64,000 nt of DNA from Oscillospiraceae bacterium (GTDB lineage: Bacteria > Bacillota > Clostridia > Oscillospirales > Oscillospiraceae). The DNA lies in contig JAFVCD010000032.1 of assembly GCA_017479425.1 (NCBI GenBank), positions 62,001 to 126,000 of the forward strand. Reading direction: 5' to 3'. Positions 18,222 through 25,090 of the stretch are shown piece after piece (the stretch's first letter is position 1; each line of letters begins with the position of its first letter). A model generated the notes under the pieces. That model made no database searches, was not told the DNA's origin, and saw only the letters and a program-made list of their open reading frames with translations. The position numbers were made by a program, and so were the translations under genes.

Positions 18222-19215
18222 AGCAAAAAAAGTTATGCTCTCCGGCATCCAGCCCTCAGGTGATCTTCACCTCGGAAACTATCTCGGCGCGATCAAGAAC
18301 TGGAGCGTGAGAGCCGATCAGTTCGACTGCTACTATTTTATGGCGGATATGCACACGATAACGGTGCGCCAGAATCCCGCAGACCTCAGGCGCAGAACGC
18401 TCGAGCAGCTCGCGCAATACATTGCCTGCGGCCTCGACCCCGAGAAGAACACTCTTTTCGTCCAGTCGCACGTCCATCAGCACGCCGAGCTCGGCTGGGT
18501 TTTGCAGTGCTATACGATGTTCGGCGAGCTCTCGAGAATGACGCAGTTCAAGGATAAATCGAAGAAGAACGCCGACAATATTAACGGCGGTCTCTTCGCG
18601 TATCCCTCGCTTATGGCGGCGGATATCCTCCTTTATCAGCCAGACCTCGTGCCGGTCGGCGAGGATCAGAAGCAGCACGTTGAGCTCTGCCGCAACGTAG
18701 TTCAGCGCTTCAACGGCATCTACGGCGACGTTTTCAAAATGCCGGAGTTCTACTCAACCAAGGCGGGCGCGCGCATTATGTGCCTCACCCAGCCCGAGTC
18801 AAAGATGAGCAAATCAATGCCGGAGGGCTGTGTTTTCCTTATGGAGAACCCCGACGATATCATGCGCAAGTTCAAGCGCGCAGTCACCGACTCCGACACC
18901 GAGCGCTGCGTGCGCTACGCTCCGGACGAAAAGCCCGGCGTGTCGAACCTCATGAGCATCTACTCCGCCGTTACCGGCAAGAGCTACGACGAGATCGAGG
19001 CGGAGTTTGAGGGCAAGGGCTACGGCGCTTTCAAGCCCGCTGTCGGTGAAGCGGTCGTTGAGCTTCTCAGACCCATCCGCGAGGAGAGCCAGCGCCTCAT
19101 TAAGGATAAGGCATACCTCGAGAGCGTGTACCGAGCCGGCGCCGAAAAGGCTGGTTACGTTGCCGAAAAGACCCTGAGAAAAGTCTACAAAAAGATAGGC
19201 TTCCTCCAGAGATAA
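18211..19215 (+). CDS. trpS: tryptophanyl-tRNA synthetase
   Basis: 334 residues, the normal size for bacterial TrpRS. Class I signatures: the HIGH-type site PSGDLHLGNYLGA near the N terminus and SKMSKSMPEG. It charges tRNA-Trp in the cytoplasm. SD GGAG lies within the end of the aminotransferase gene. No T-box leader is possible since the gene overlaps the upstream one, so any tryptophan control would have to act at the promoter of the unit. Confidence 0.97.
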   Translation: MENEAKKVMLSGIQPSGDLHLGNYLGAIKNWSVRADQFDCYYFMADMHTITVRQNPADLRRRTLEQLAQYIACGLDPEKNTLFVQSHVHQHAELGWVLQCYTMFGELSRMTQFKDKSKKNADNINGGLFAYPSLMAADILLYQPDLVPVGEDQKQHVELCRNVVQRFNGIYGDVFKMPEFYSTKAGARIMCLTQPESKMSKSMPEGCVFLMENPDDIMRKFKRAVTDSDTERCVRYAPDEKPGVSNLMSIYSAVTGKSYDEIEAEFEGKGYGAFKPAVGEAVVELLRPIREESQRLIKDKAYLESVYRAGAEKAGYVAEKTLRKVYKKIGFLQR

Positions 19216-19227
19216 AGGAAAGATTCT

Positions 19228-20352
19228 ATGCAGATCGATATTCAGATTCTGATTTCGGCCGCGCTCGCGCTGATTGCCGCCGGAATCGTCAGCTTTATTA
19301 CTACCCCCATCGTGCGTCTTTTTGCTCAGAAGGTCGGCGCGGTCGACGTGCCGAAGGACTCGCGCAGAGTTCACAATCACCCTATTCCCCGTATGGGCGG
19401 GCTTGCGATCTTTATCGGCTTTGTGCTGAGCGTTGTGCTCTTTGCCGATGTGGATAATCAGATGCGCGGCATACTGCTCGGCGCGGTCATTATTGTCGTA
19501 GTCGGCGTTGTGGACGATATTACTCCGCTTCCGGCGCTCCTCAAGCTCGTTATACAGATTGCCGCCGCGCTCGTCGCGGTCGCCTTCGGCGTGAGAATCG
19601 AATTTCTCGCAAACCCGATATGGTGGAGCGAGACTATGTATCTCGACCTCAGCTTCCTCTCGATTCCGATCACCGTGCTCTGGATCGTCGGACTCACGAA
19701 CGCCGTCAACCTCATCGACGGACTTGACGGTCTCGCCTGCGGCGTATCGGCGATCGCCTCCATCGCGATGATGACTATCGCGCTTGCCATGGGTCAGTGG
19801 AACACCGCGGTTATACTTGCCGCTCTCGTCGGCGCGTGCTTCGGCTTCATGCCCTTCAACCTCAATCCAGCCCGCATCTTCATGGGAGACACTGGCGCTC
19901 TGATGCTTGGCTACGTTATGGCGTGCATATCAATAACCGGACTTTTGAAGTTCTATGCCATCATATCCTTCGCCGTACCGCTGCTTGCGCTCGGCCTGCC
20001 GATTTTCGACACCGCCTTTGCGATAATTCGGCGCCTTGCCCACGGTCAGAACCCGATGAGCCCTGACCGCGGACATTTCCACCACAGACTTATCGATATG
20101 GGTCTCAGCCAGAAGCAGGCTGTCGCCCTGCTCTACGCGATCAGCGCCATTCTCGGCTTTGCCGCAGTGCTCATCGCAACAAGCGGTGAAATGCGTGCGA
20201 TCGTGCTCGTATTCGCCTTCTGCGTAGCCTTTGCCATAGGGATTGCGCTTATGCGTTCTGTCTATCCCGAGCGCTTCGGAATAAAGAACGACGACGAGCC
20301 TCAGACTCCCAGCGAGCCCAGCAGCGAAGAGAAGGGCGAAGAGGATAAATAA
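19228..20352 (+). CDS. UDP-GlcNAc:undecaprenyl-phosphate GlcNAc-1-phosphate transferase (TagO/WecA type)
   Basis: 374 residues, about ten membrane helices. Polyprenyl-phosphate sugar-phosphate transferase motifs: VHNHPIPRMGGLAIFIGF, NLIDGLDGLACG, NPARIFMGDTGALMLGY and the His-rich loop PDRGHFHHRLIDMG. It starts lipid-linked wall polymer synthesis; a TagA-type enzyme for the second step is encoded at 56525. A charged C-terminal tail (SEPSSEEKGEEDK) overlaps a converging small gene by 52 bp. Confidence 0.93.
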   Translation: MQIDIQILISAALALIAAGIVSFITTPIVRLFAQKVGAVDVPKDSRRVHNHPIPRMGGLAIFIGFVLSVVLFADVDNQMRGILLGAVIIVVVGVVDDITPLPALLKLVIQIAAALVAVAFGVRIEFLANPIWWSETMYLDLSFLSIPITVLWIVGLTNAVNLIDGLDGLACGVSAIASIAMMTIALAMGQWNTAVILAALVGACFGFMPFNLNPARIFMGDTGALMLGYVMACISITGLLKFYAIISFAVPLLALGLPIFDTAFAIIRRLAHGQNPMSPDRGHFHHRLIDMGLSQKQAVALLYAISAILGFAAVLIATSGEMRAIVLVFAFCVAFAIGIALMRSVYPERFGIKNDDEPQTPSEPSSEEKGEEDK

Positions 20353-20576
20353 GAACCTATATTAAAGATTTTCGCGGCGAGGATGATGAGTATTATCAGA
20401 AATTCCTCGTCGCGTGATTCTTTATAGAGATACCAAAGGAGCGCAAGCAGCACCAGATCGCCCATATCGAGTCCGAGATCCGTTCTCTGCGGCGGTCTTG
20501 GCGGACGAGGCGGCTCAGGCGGGCGCTGCGGTGGACAGCTCTCCGGCGGATAATACCCCGAGTAGCGCCTAAGCAT
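20301..20576 (-). CDS. small Pro-rich membrane protein, unknown
   Basis: 91 residues. N-terminal proline-rich tract (PPEPPRPPRPPQR), then a hydrophobic stretch split by charges (MGDLVLLALLWYLYKES and EFLIILIILAAKIF) consistent with one or two membrane helices. Its start overlaps the end of the 77-residue gene by 8 bp; its end overlaps the converging TagO-like gene by 52 bp. Codon use fits the genome. Small three-gene groups of this look occur in Clostridia, but I know no function. Confidence 0.6.
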   Translation of the reverse strand: MLRRYSGYYPPESCPPQRPPEPPRPPRPPQRTDLGLDMGDLVLLALLWYLYKESRDEEFLIILIILAAKIFNIGSYLSSSPFSSLLGSLGV

Positions 20577-20802
20577 CGCCGTTTTCCGTCATCGCAAGGC
20601 GCGCAAGCTTCGCCATACGCGCGAGCTTGACCGCGCTCATAAGCTCCTGCCGCCTCTCCGGCTTGAGATACGGCATAAGCGCGTCGAAGAGCTTTTCCTT
20701 CTCGTTGTCTCCGGAGTTCAGCGCGTTCACGATGCCCATCGCGCGGCTTAGGCTGTCCGGGTCGCCCAGGAGCTTCTCGAGTATGCCGTCCAGCTCATCC
20801 AT
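20569..20802 (-). CDS. small soluble helical protein, unknown
   Basis: 77 residues, predicted helical and charged: DELDGILEKLLGDPDSLSRA and a Lys/Arg/Ala-rich tail KLARMAKLARLAM. It overlaps the preceding gene by 8 bp and the following one by 8 bp, so all three are translationally coupled. No enzymatic motif. Confidence 0.65.
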   Translation of the reverse strand: MDELDGILEKLLGDPDSLSRAMGIVNALNSGDNEKEKLFDALMPYLKPERRQELMSAVKLARMAKLARLAMTENGDA

Positions 20803-21055
20803 TGGACTTCTTCCCTATCGCCGCGCTTATGGATTTCAGAAACCTCGCGCCAGCCTCGGTTTTTGAGATGCTCTCGATGGCGCTCTTCACCGCCGCCGTA
20901 TCGCCGCGCTTTATCGCGCCGGCTATGTCAGCCTTCTCGAGGCTCTCCATCACCCTTCTGCCGTCCTCGGACTTTGCTGCGCGGGATATTTCGTCCTTGT
21001 TTTTCAACAGCTCCTTCGCCTCTCCGCTCTTCAAAAGGTCGTTTAAATCGCTCAT
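20795..21055 (-). CDS. small soluble helical protein, unknown (first of three)
   Basis: 86 residues, helical, with LNDLLKSGEAKELLKNKDE and a second similar pattern in GDTAAVKSAIESISKTE. SD GAGGAGGGG lies before ATG. It begins the three-gene overlapping set 21055-20301. Resembles small, probably sporulation-lineage proteins seen across Clostridia; this is an impression, not a demonstrated homology. Confidence 0.65.
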   Translation of the reverse strand: MSDLNDLLKSGEAKELLKNKDEISRAAKSEDGRRVMESLEKADIAGAIKRGDTAAVKSAIESISKTEAGARFLKSISAAIGKKSNG

Positions 21056-21104
21056 TCTTACCCCTCCTCACGACAGTATATGAAAAATAAGAGAAAGGTT
21101 TACC

Positions 21105-21563
21105 ATGAAAATCGTTATTTTTTCAGATTCCCACGGCGCCGTCGAACTCATGCGCGCCGTTATCGAACGTGAAAAGCCCGACGCTGTTATCCACGCCGGC
21201 GACGGCCTGCGCGATATTAAAGCGCTTGAGGACAATTATCCGGCTGTTAAGTTCTTCTATGTTCCGGGAAACTGCGATTTCGGCTCCTTTGAGCCCGGCA
21301 CAAAGATGCCGGTTATCGGAGGAAAGACCTTTTTCCTCACCCACGGTCACGGATACTATGTCAAATACGGGCTTGACAGCATAATAAACAACGCCTGCGC
21401 ATCAGGCGCAGACGTTCTCGTTTTCGGCCACACACACGAAAGCTACTGCGGCAACGTGAACGGACTTCTCGTTATAAACCCCGGCTCCGTCGGCTTCGGT
21501 CACACCTACGGCGTTCTCACGCTCGACGGAAGCCGGATGTGGTACGAGGCTAAAAGCGTATAA
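21105..21563 (+). CDS. YfcE/MJ0936-type metallophosphoesterase
   Basis: 152 residues. Calcineurin-like di-metal motifs in order: FSDSHGAVE, HAGDGLRD, VPGNCDFG, LTHGHGY, and VFGHTHE, followed by NPGSVGF. Small cytoplasmic phosphodiesterases of this family act in vitro on artificial diesters; the natural substrate is generally unknown. SD AGAAAGG. Divergent from the three small genes. Confidence 0.9.
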   Translation: MKIVIFSDSHGAVELMRAVIEREKPDAVIHAGDGLRDIKALEDNYPAVKFFYVPGNCDFGSFEPGTKMPVIGGKTFFLTHGHGYYVKYGLDSIINNACASGADVLVFGHTHESYCGNVNGLLVINPGSVGFGHTYGVLTLDGSRMWYEAKSV

Positions 21564-21567
21564 CAAA

Positions 21568-21587
21568 GGGAGGTCAGATGACCTCCC
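21568..21587 (-). terminator. terminator of purBA
   Basis: GGGAGGTCA-ga-TGACCTCCC (21568-21587), 9-bp stem; on the minus strand followed by TTTGTTAT. It also follows the converging phosphoesterase gene. Confidence 0.75.
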
Positions 21588-21594
21588 TGAATTA

Positions 21595-22866
21595 TCACAT
21601 CTCAAAGTACTCGTCGCGGTTTGCGCCGACGGAGACGTATTTGATGTGACAGCCGACGGCGTCAGCGATGTACTTTATATAGTCCTGCGCAGCCTTGGGA
21701 AGCTCCTCGAAGCTTCTCGCCCTGGAGATATCGCACTTCCAGCCGGGCAGATACTCGTAGACGGGCTTTGCGCGCATAAGGCGGCCTCCCATCGGGAACT
21801 TGTCGGTTATTTCGCCGTCAACCTCATAGTGTGTGCAGACGGGAACTCTGTCAAGATAGCTAAGAACGTCGAGCTTTGTGAGAGCGATCTCTGTCGCACC
21901 CTGAACGAGGCAGCCATAGCGCGATGCCACAACGTCAAAGCCGCCGACTCTGCGGGGTCTGCCTGTTGCGGCGCCGTACTCACCGCCGGCCTCACGAAGC
22001 TCGTCGCCCTCCTTGCCGAAAAGCTCGCAGGTAAACGGACCCTCGCCTACGCAGCTTGAATAAGCCTTCATTATTCCGACGACGTTTGTAAGACGCTCAG
22101 CCGGAATTCCGGCGCCGATGGGCGCGTATGCGGCGATGGTGGACGAGGAAGAGGTGTAGGGATAGATACCGAAGTCGATATCGCGGAGAGCGCCGAGCTG
22201 AGCCTCGAACATTATGCTCTTTCCGGCGTTTACGGCGTCGGTGAGGTACTCGGTGGTGTTCTTGACATAGGGTACAAAAGGCATGGCGTACTTAATAAGC
22301 CAATCATACATCTCATCTGCGGAGACCGGCTCGTGCTTATAGCCGCCGGCAACCGTGAGGTTTTTCCACTCGACAAGGTCAGCTACCTTCTCCCGGAGGG
22401 TTTCCGGCTCGAGAAGATCGCCGAAGCGAACTGTCTTTTTCATATACTTATCGGCATACACCGGCGCGATGCCACGGCGGGTAGAGCCGAACTTCTTGTC
22501 TGCAAGGCGCTCCTCCTCGAGGATATCCATCATCTTGTGATAAGGCATACAAATTGTGGCTCTGTCGGAGATAACAAGATGCTTCGGGCTGATATCGATT
22601 CCCTTCTCGCGGATCGCGGCGATCTCGTTTGTGAGGTGCTCGACGTCCACTACCATTCCGGGACCCATAACGTTAACGGTCTCGTCGCGGAGTATTCCGC
22701 TCGGCAGAAGGTTCAGTATGAACTTGCCGCGCTCGTTGATTACGGTGTGGCCTGCGTTGTTGCCGCCCTGATAGCGCATTACGATATCATAGCGCTCTGA
22801 GAGGAGGTCGACCATTCTTCCCTTGCCCTCGTCGCCCCAGTTGATTCCGACTATTGCAGTAAGCAT
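21595..22866 (-). CDS. purA: adenylosuccinate synthetase
   Basis: 423 residues from the chosen start. GTP site GINWGDEGKGRMVD near the N terminus, the IMP/catalytic stretch NNAGHTVI, and VGEGPFTCEL further on. It joins IMP and aspartate using GTP in the first AMP-specific step. The ATG at 22866 is preferred over that at 22872 because AAGGAG then sits 9 bp upstream; from 22872 the gap would be only 3 bp. It follows purB by a few bases, so the two AMP-branch steps are one operon. Confidence 0.96.
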   Translation of the reverse strand: MLTAIVGINWGDEGKGRMVDLLSERYDIVMRYQGGNNAGHTVINERGKFILNLLPSGILRDETVNVMGPGMVVDVEHLTNEIAAIREKGIDISPKHLVISDRATICMPYHKMMDILEEERLADKKFGSTRRGIAPVYADKYMKKTVRFGDLLEPETLREKVADLVEWKNLTVAGGYKHEPVSADEMYDWLIKYAMPFVPYVKNTTEYLTDAVNAGKSIMFEAQLGALRDIDFGIYPYTSSSSTIAAYAPIGAGIPAERLTNVVGIMKAYSSCVGEGPFTCELFGKEGDELREAGGEYGAATGRPRRVGGFDVVASRYGCLVQGATEIALTKLDVLSYLDRVPVCTHYEVDGEITDKFPMGGRLMRAKPVYEYLPGWKCDISRARSFEELPKAAQDYIKYIADAVGCHIKYVSVGANRDEYFEM

Positions 22867-22879
22867 TTTCATTATCTCC

Positions 22880-24310
22880 TTATACTCTTATCTCCTCTTC
22901 TCTTCCGAGAAGGGCTTTGTTTTCTTCGATTATGGGCTTTGCGTAGGTTTCAATAAAGCTCTCAGTCTGGCTGACGGAAAGACCGATGAATTTCTTTATA
23001 TCAAGCGTTTCCTTAAGGCTCTCCTCAGTAAGGCCGAAGCGCTCGTCAGCCATAAGCGACTCGAGAAGATCGTTGTCGCCGCCCTCCAGCTTCACGCTCC
23101 TTGCCGCCTTCTGACTGTACTGACGGATCGCCTCGTGCAGCTCCTGACGGTCTCCGCCGCGCTCGACGGCGTCCATAAGGATATTCTCGCTCGCGATGAA
23201 CGGAAGCTCTTCGTTGAGGTGCTTTTCCATGACCTTCGGATAGATGACGGCGCCGGAGATGACGTTGATAACGAGGCTCAGTATGCCGTCAGTCGCAAGA
23301 AATGCCTCGGGTATCGACAGTCTGCGGTTCGCGGAATCGTCGAGCGTGCGCTCAAGCCACTGAGCAGCGGCGGTATCGGAGGCGTTCTTTGCGTCATTTA
23401 TAACATAGCGCGCGAGGGAGCAAATTCTCTCACAGCGCATTGGATTGCGTTTATAAGCCATGGCGGAGGAGCCGATCTGATTCTGCTCAAACGGCTCGTC
23501 AAGCTCCTTCAGATGGGCAAGGAGGCGGATATCCGTAGCCATTTTCTGGCAGGATACAGCAATATTTGCAAGCGTATTCAGCACATAGGCGTCGACCTTG
23601 CGGGAATAGGTCTGACCGGAGACCGGCATACACGCGCTAAATCCCATCTTTGCGGCAATTTTGCCCTCGAGCGCGCGAACCTTGTCCGCATCGCCCTTGA
23701 AGAGCTCGAGAAAGCTCGCTCCGGTGCCGGTGGTGCCCTTGCAGCCGAGGAGCCTGAGGCGGCTTATCTCAAACTCGAGCCGCTCGTAGTCCATGATTAA
23801 ATCCTGAAGCCACAGCGCTGCGCGCTTGCCGACGGTGGTCGGCTGCGCCGCCTGGAAGTGGGTATAGGCGAGAGTCGGAATCTCCTTGTTGCGCTCTGCA
23901 AAGTCTGAAAGCGCCTTGATTGCGCCGACAAGCAGCGCCTTTATCTGATAAAGCCCCTCTCGCATCTGAATTATATCGGTGTTGTCTCCGACGTAGCAGC
24001 TCGTCGCGCCCAGGTGGATTATGGGCTTTGCCTTGGGGCAGGCGTCGCCGAAGGTATGGACGTGCGCCATGACATCGTGGCGAAGCTTGCGCTCGTACTC
24101 AGCGGCTTTATCGTAGTCAATATCCTCTATGTGAGCGCGCATTTCCTCGATCTGCTCGTCGGTAATGCCGAGCCCGAGCTCCTGCTCGCTCTCAGCAAGC
24201 GCTATCCACAGCCTGCGCCATGTGGAGAATTTAAAATCCGGCGAGAAGATATACTGCATTTTCTTTGATGAGTATCTTCCGACCAGCGGGTTTTCGTAAA
24301 CAGGCTTCAC
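22880..24310 (-). CDS. purB: adenylosuccinate lyase
   Basis: 476 residues. Fumarase/aspartase superfamily signature GSSAMAYKRNPMRCE near residue 290, with catalytic His regions HLGATSCYVGDN and YTHFQAAQPTTVGKR. It cleaves adenylosuccinate and SAICAR in purine synthesis. Start codon is GTG at 24310, preceded by GGAGGGGG. A promoter with a hairpin at the mRNA 5' end lies immediately upstream. The vertebrate-like long form (about 475 residues) is common in Clostridia. Confidence 0.95.
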   Translation of the reverse strand: MKPVYENPLVGRYSSKKMQYIFSPDFKFSTWRRLWIALAESEQELGLGITDEQIEEMRAHIEDIDYDKAAEYERKLRHDVMAHVHTFGDACPKAKPIIHLGATSCYVGDNTDIIQMREGLYQIKALLVGAIKALSDFAERNKEIPTLAYTHFQAAQPTTVGKRAALWLQDLIMDYERLEFEISRLRLLGCKGTTGTGASFLELFKGDADKVRALEGKIAAKMGFSACMPVSGQTYSRKVDAYVLNTLANIAVSCQKMATDIRLLAHLKELDEPFEQNQIGSSAMAYKRNPMRCERICSLARYVINDAKNASDTAAAQWLERTLDDSANRRLSIPEAFLATDGILSLVINVISGAVIYPKVMEKHLNEELPFIASENILMDAVERGGDRQELHEAIRQYSQKAARSVKLEGGDNDLLESLMADERFGLTEESLKETLDIKKFIGLSVSQTESFIETYAKPIIEENKALLGREEEIRV

Positions 24311-24326
24311 GCCCTTTTCCCCCTCC

Positions 24327-24362
24327 GGAAAAAATAGTCCCGTGGGCTATATCACCCACGGG
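24327..24362 (-). promoter_or_regulatory. 5'-terminal hairpin of the purBA mRNA
   Basis: CCCGTGGG with CCCACGGG (24339-24346 and 24355-24362), 8-bp stem and 8-nt loop, followed on the minus strand by ACTATTTTTT and then the purB SD. The predicted transcription start is only 0-3 bases upstream, so this is either a 5' stabilising hairpin or a terminator-like attenuator. It could instead end read-through from the GNAT gene. Confidence 0.6.
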
Positions 24363-24367
24363 ATAAT

Positions 24368-24396
24368 ATTATACATTAAATATATTAGTATTGCAA
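24368..24396 (-). promoter_or_regulatory. sigma-A promoter of purBA
   Basis: Minus strand: TTGCAA (24396-24391), 17-bp spacer, TATAAT (24373-24368). Confidence 0.8.
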
Positions 24397-24431
24397 TAGA
24401 TTTTGCGGTTTCAATGCGCCGAAAAGTCAAG

Positions 24432-24590
24432 TGCAATACCGCATAATTCCGCGAGAGAGATTTGCGAGAAAATTTAAGTCGCAAAAAGGCACTTTTTCGC
24501 AGGAATACTTTGTGTATTGCAAGAAAAAGTAACGCATTTGCGGCTCAAATTTGCCGCAAAGATCCGAAGCCGCAATTATGCGGTGTTGCA
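24432..24590. mobile_element. 159-bp palindromic MITE-like insertion
   Basis: The ends TGCAATACCGCATAATT and AATTATGCGGTGTTGCA are inverted repeats, and the similarity continues inward across almost the whole element (for example AAATTT/CGCAAA blocks and ACTTTTTC with GAAAAAGT), so it folds into one long imperfect hairpin. It is flanked by CAAG at 24428-24431 and 24591-24594. Removing the element and one CAAG restores a TGA stop for the GNAT gene right at the junction. No transposase is encoded. Confidence 0.75.
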
Positions 24591-25090
24591 CAAGATATTG
24601 ACTTCTCGAAATAGACGATATCGCCGTCGATCCACGGCTGTCTGTCGACCTCGCGCCAGCCCTGCGACATGTAGAGCCGCATAGCGGGTGTATTTGAGGA
24701 AACGGTATCGAATCGGAGCGCCTTAATGCCTTCTTTTCTGAGCACTCTCTCGATTCCGTGCATCGTCTCTTTTCCGATTCCGCAGCCCTGAAAATCCGGA
24801 TGCACGGCAAGGCGGTGGAGCGCGCGCCACTCGCCCGGAATTGACCACTTATCGGTATCGTGCTCATCGTCGACCTCATAGTTCCAGCTTATCGCGCCGG
24901 CGATAAGCCCATCGCAGGTCACAACGTAGAGACAGTCCTCGTTGAGGTCGCGCTCTATGTGCTCGCGGCGCGGATATGCTTCATCCCACTGGATTATGCC
25001 CGCAGCATTCATCGCCCTGACAGCGAGGCGGTACATCTCCTCAAGCTCGTCAAGGTCTGCTTTCCCTGCTTTTCTGAACTCGATATCCAT
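24545..25090 (-). CDS. GNAT acetyltransferase with element-derived C terminus
   Basis: 181 residues. GNAT fold: opening IEFRKAGKADLDELEEMYRL, acetyl-CoA loop HPDFQGCGIGKETM and a C-terminal NTPAMRLYMSQGWREVDR. Such proteins acetylate small amines or peptide N termini; target unknown. The last 15 residues (CATPHNCGFGSLRQI) are encoded inside the palindromic element at 24432-24590; without it the protein would end ...FEKSIS. Its start follows the exporter gene by one base after its upstream neighbour's stop, so it is the last gene of the exporter operon. Confidence 0.85.
   Translation of the reverse strand: MDIEFRKAGKADLDELEEMYRLAVRAMNAAGIIQWDEAYPRREHIERDLNEDCLYVVTCDGLIAGAISWNYEVDDEHDTDKWSIPGEWRALHRLAVHPDFQGCGIGKETMHGIERVLRKEGIKALRFDTVSSNTPAMRLYMSQGWREVDRQPWIDGDIVYFEKSISCATPHNCGFGSLRQI

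Noticed and set aside
24311..24430. Purine riboswitch upstream of purB
   Set aside because: The predicted transcript has too little leader for an aptamer and none of the conserved purine-aptamer loop sequences are visible.
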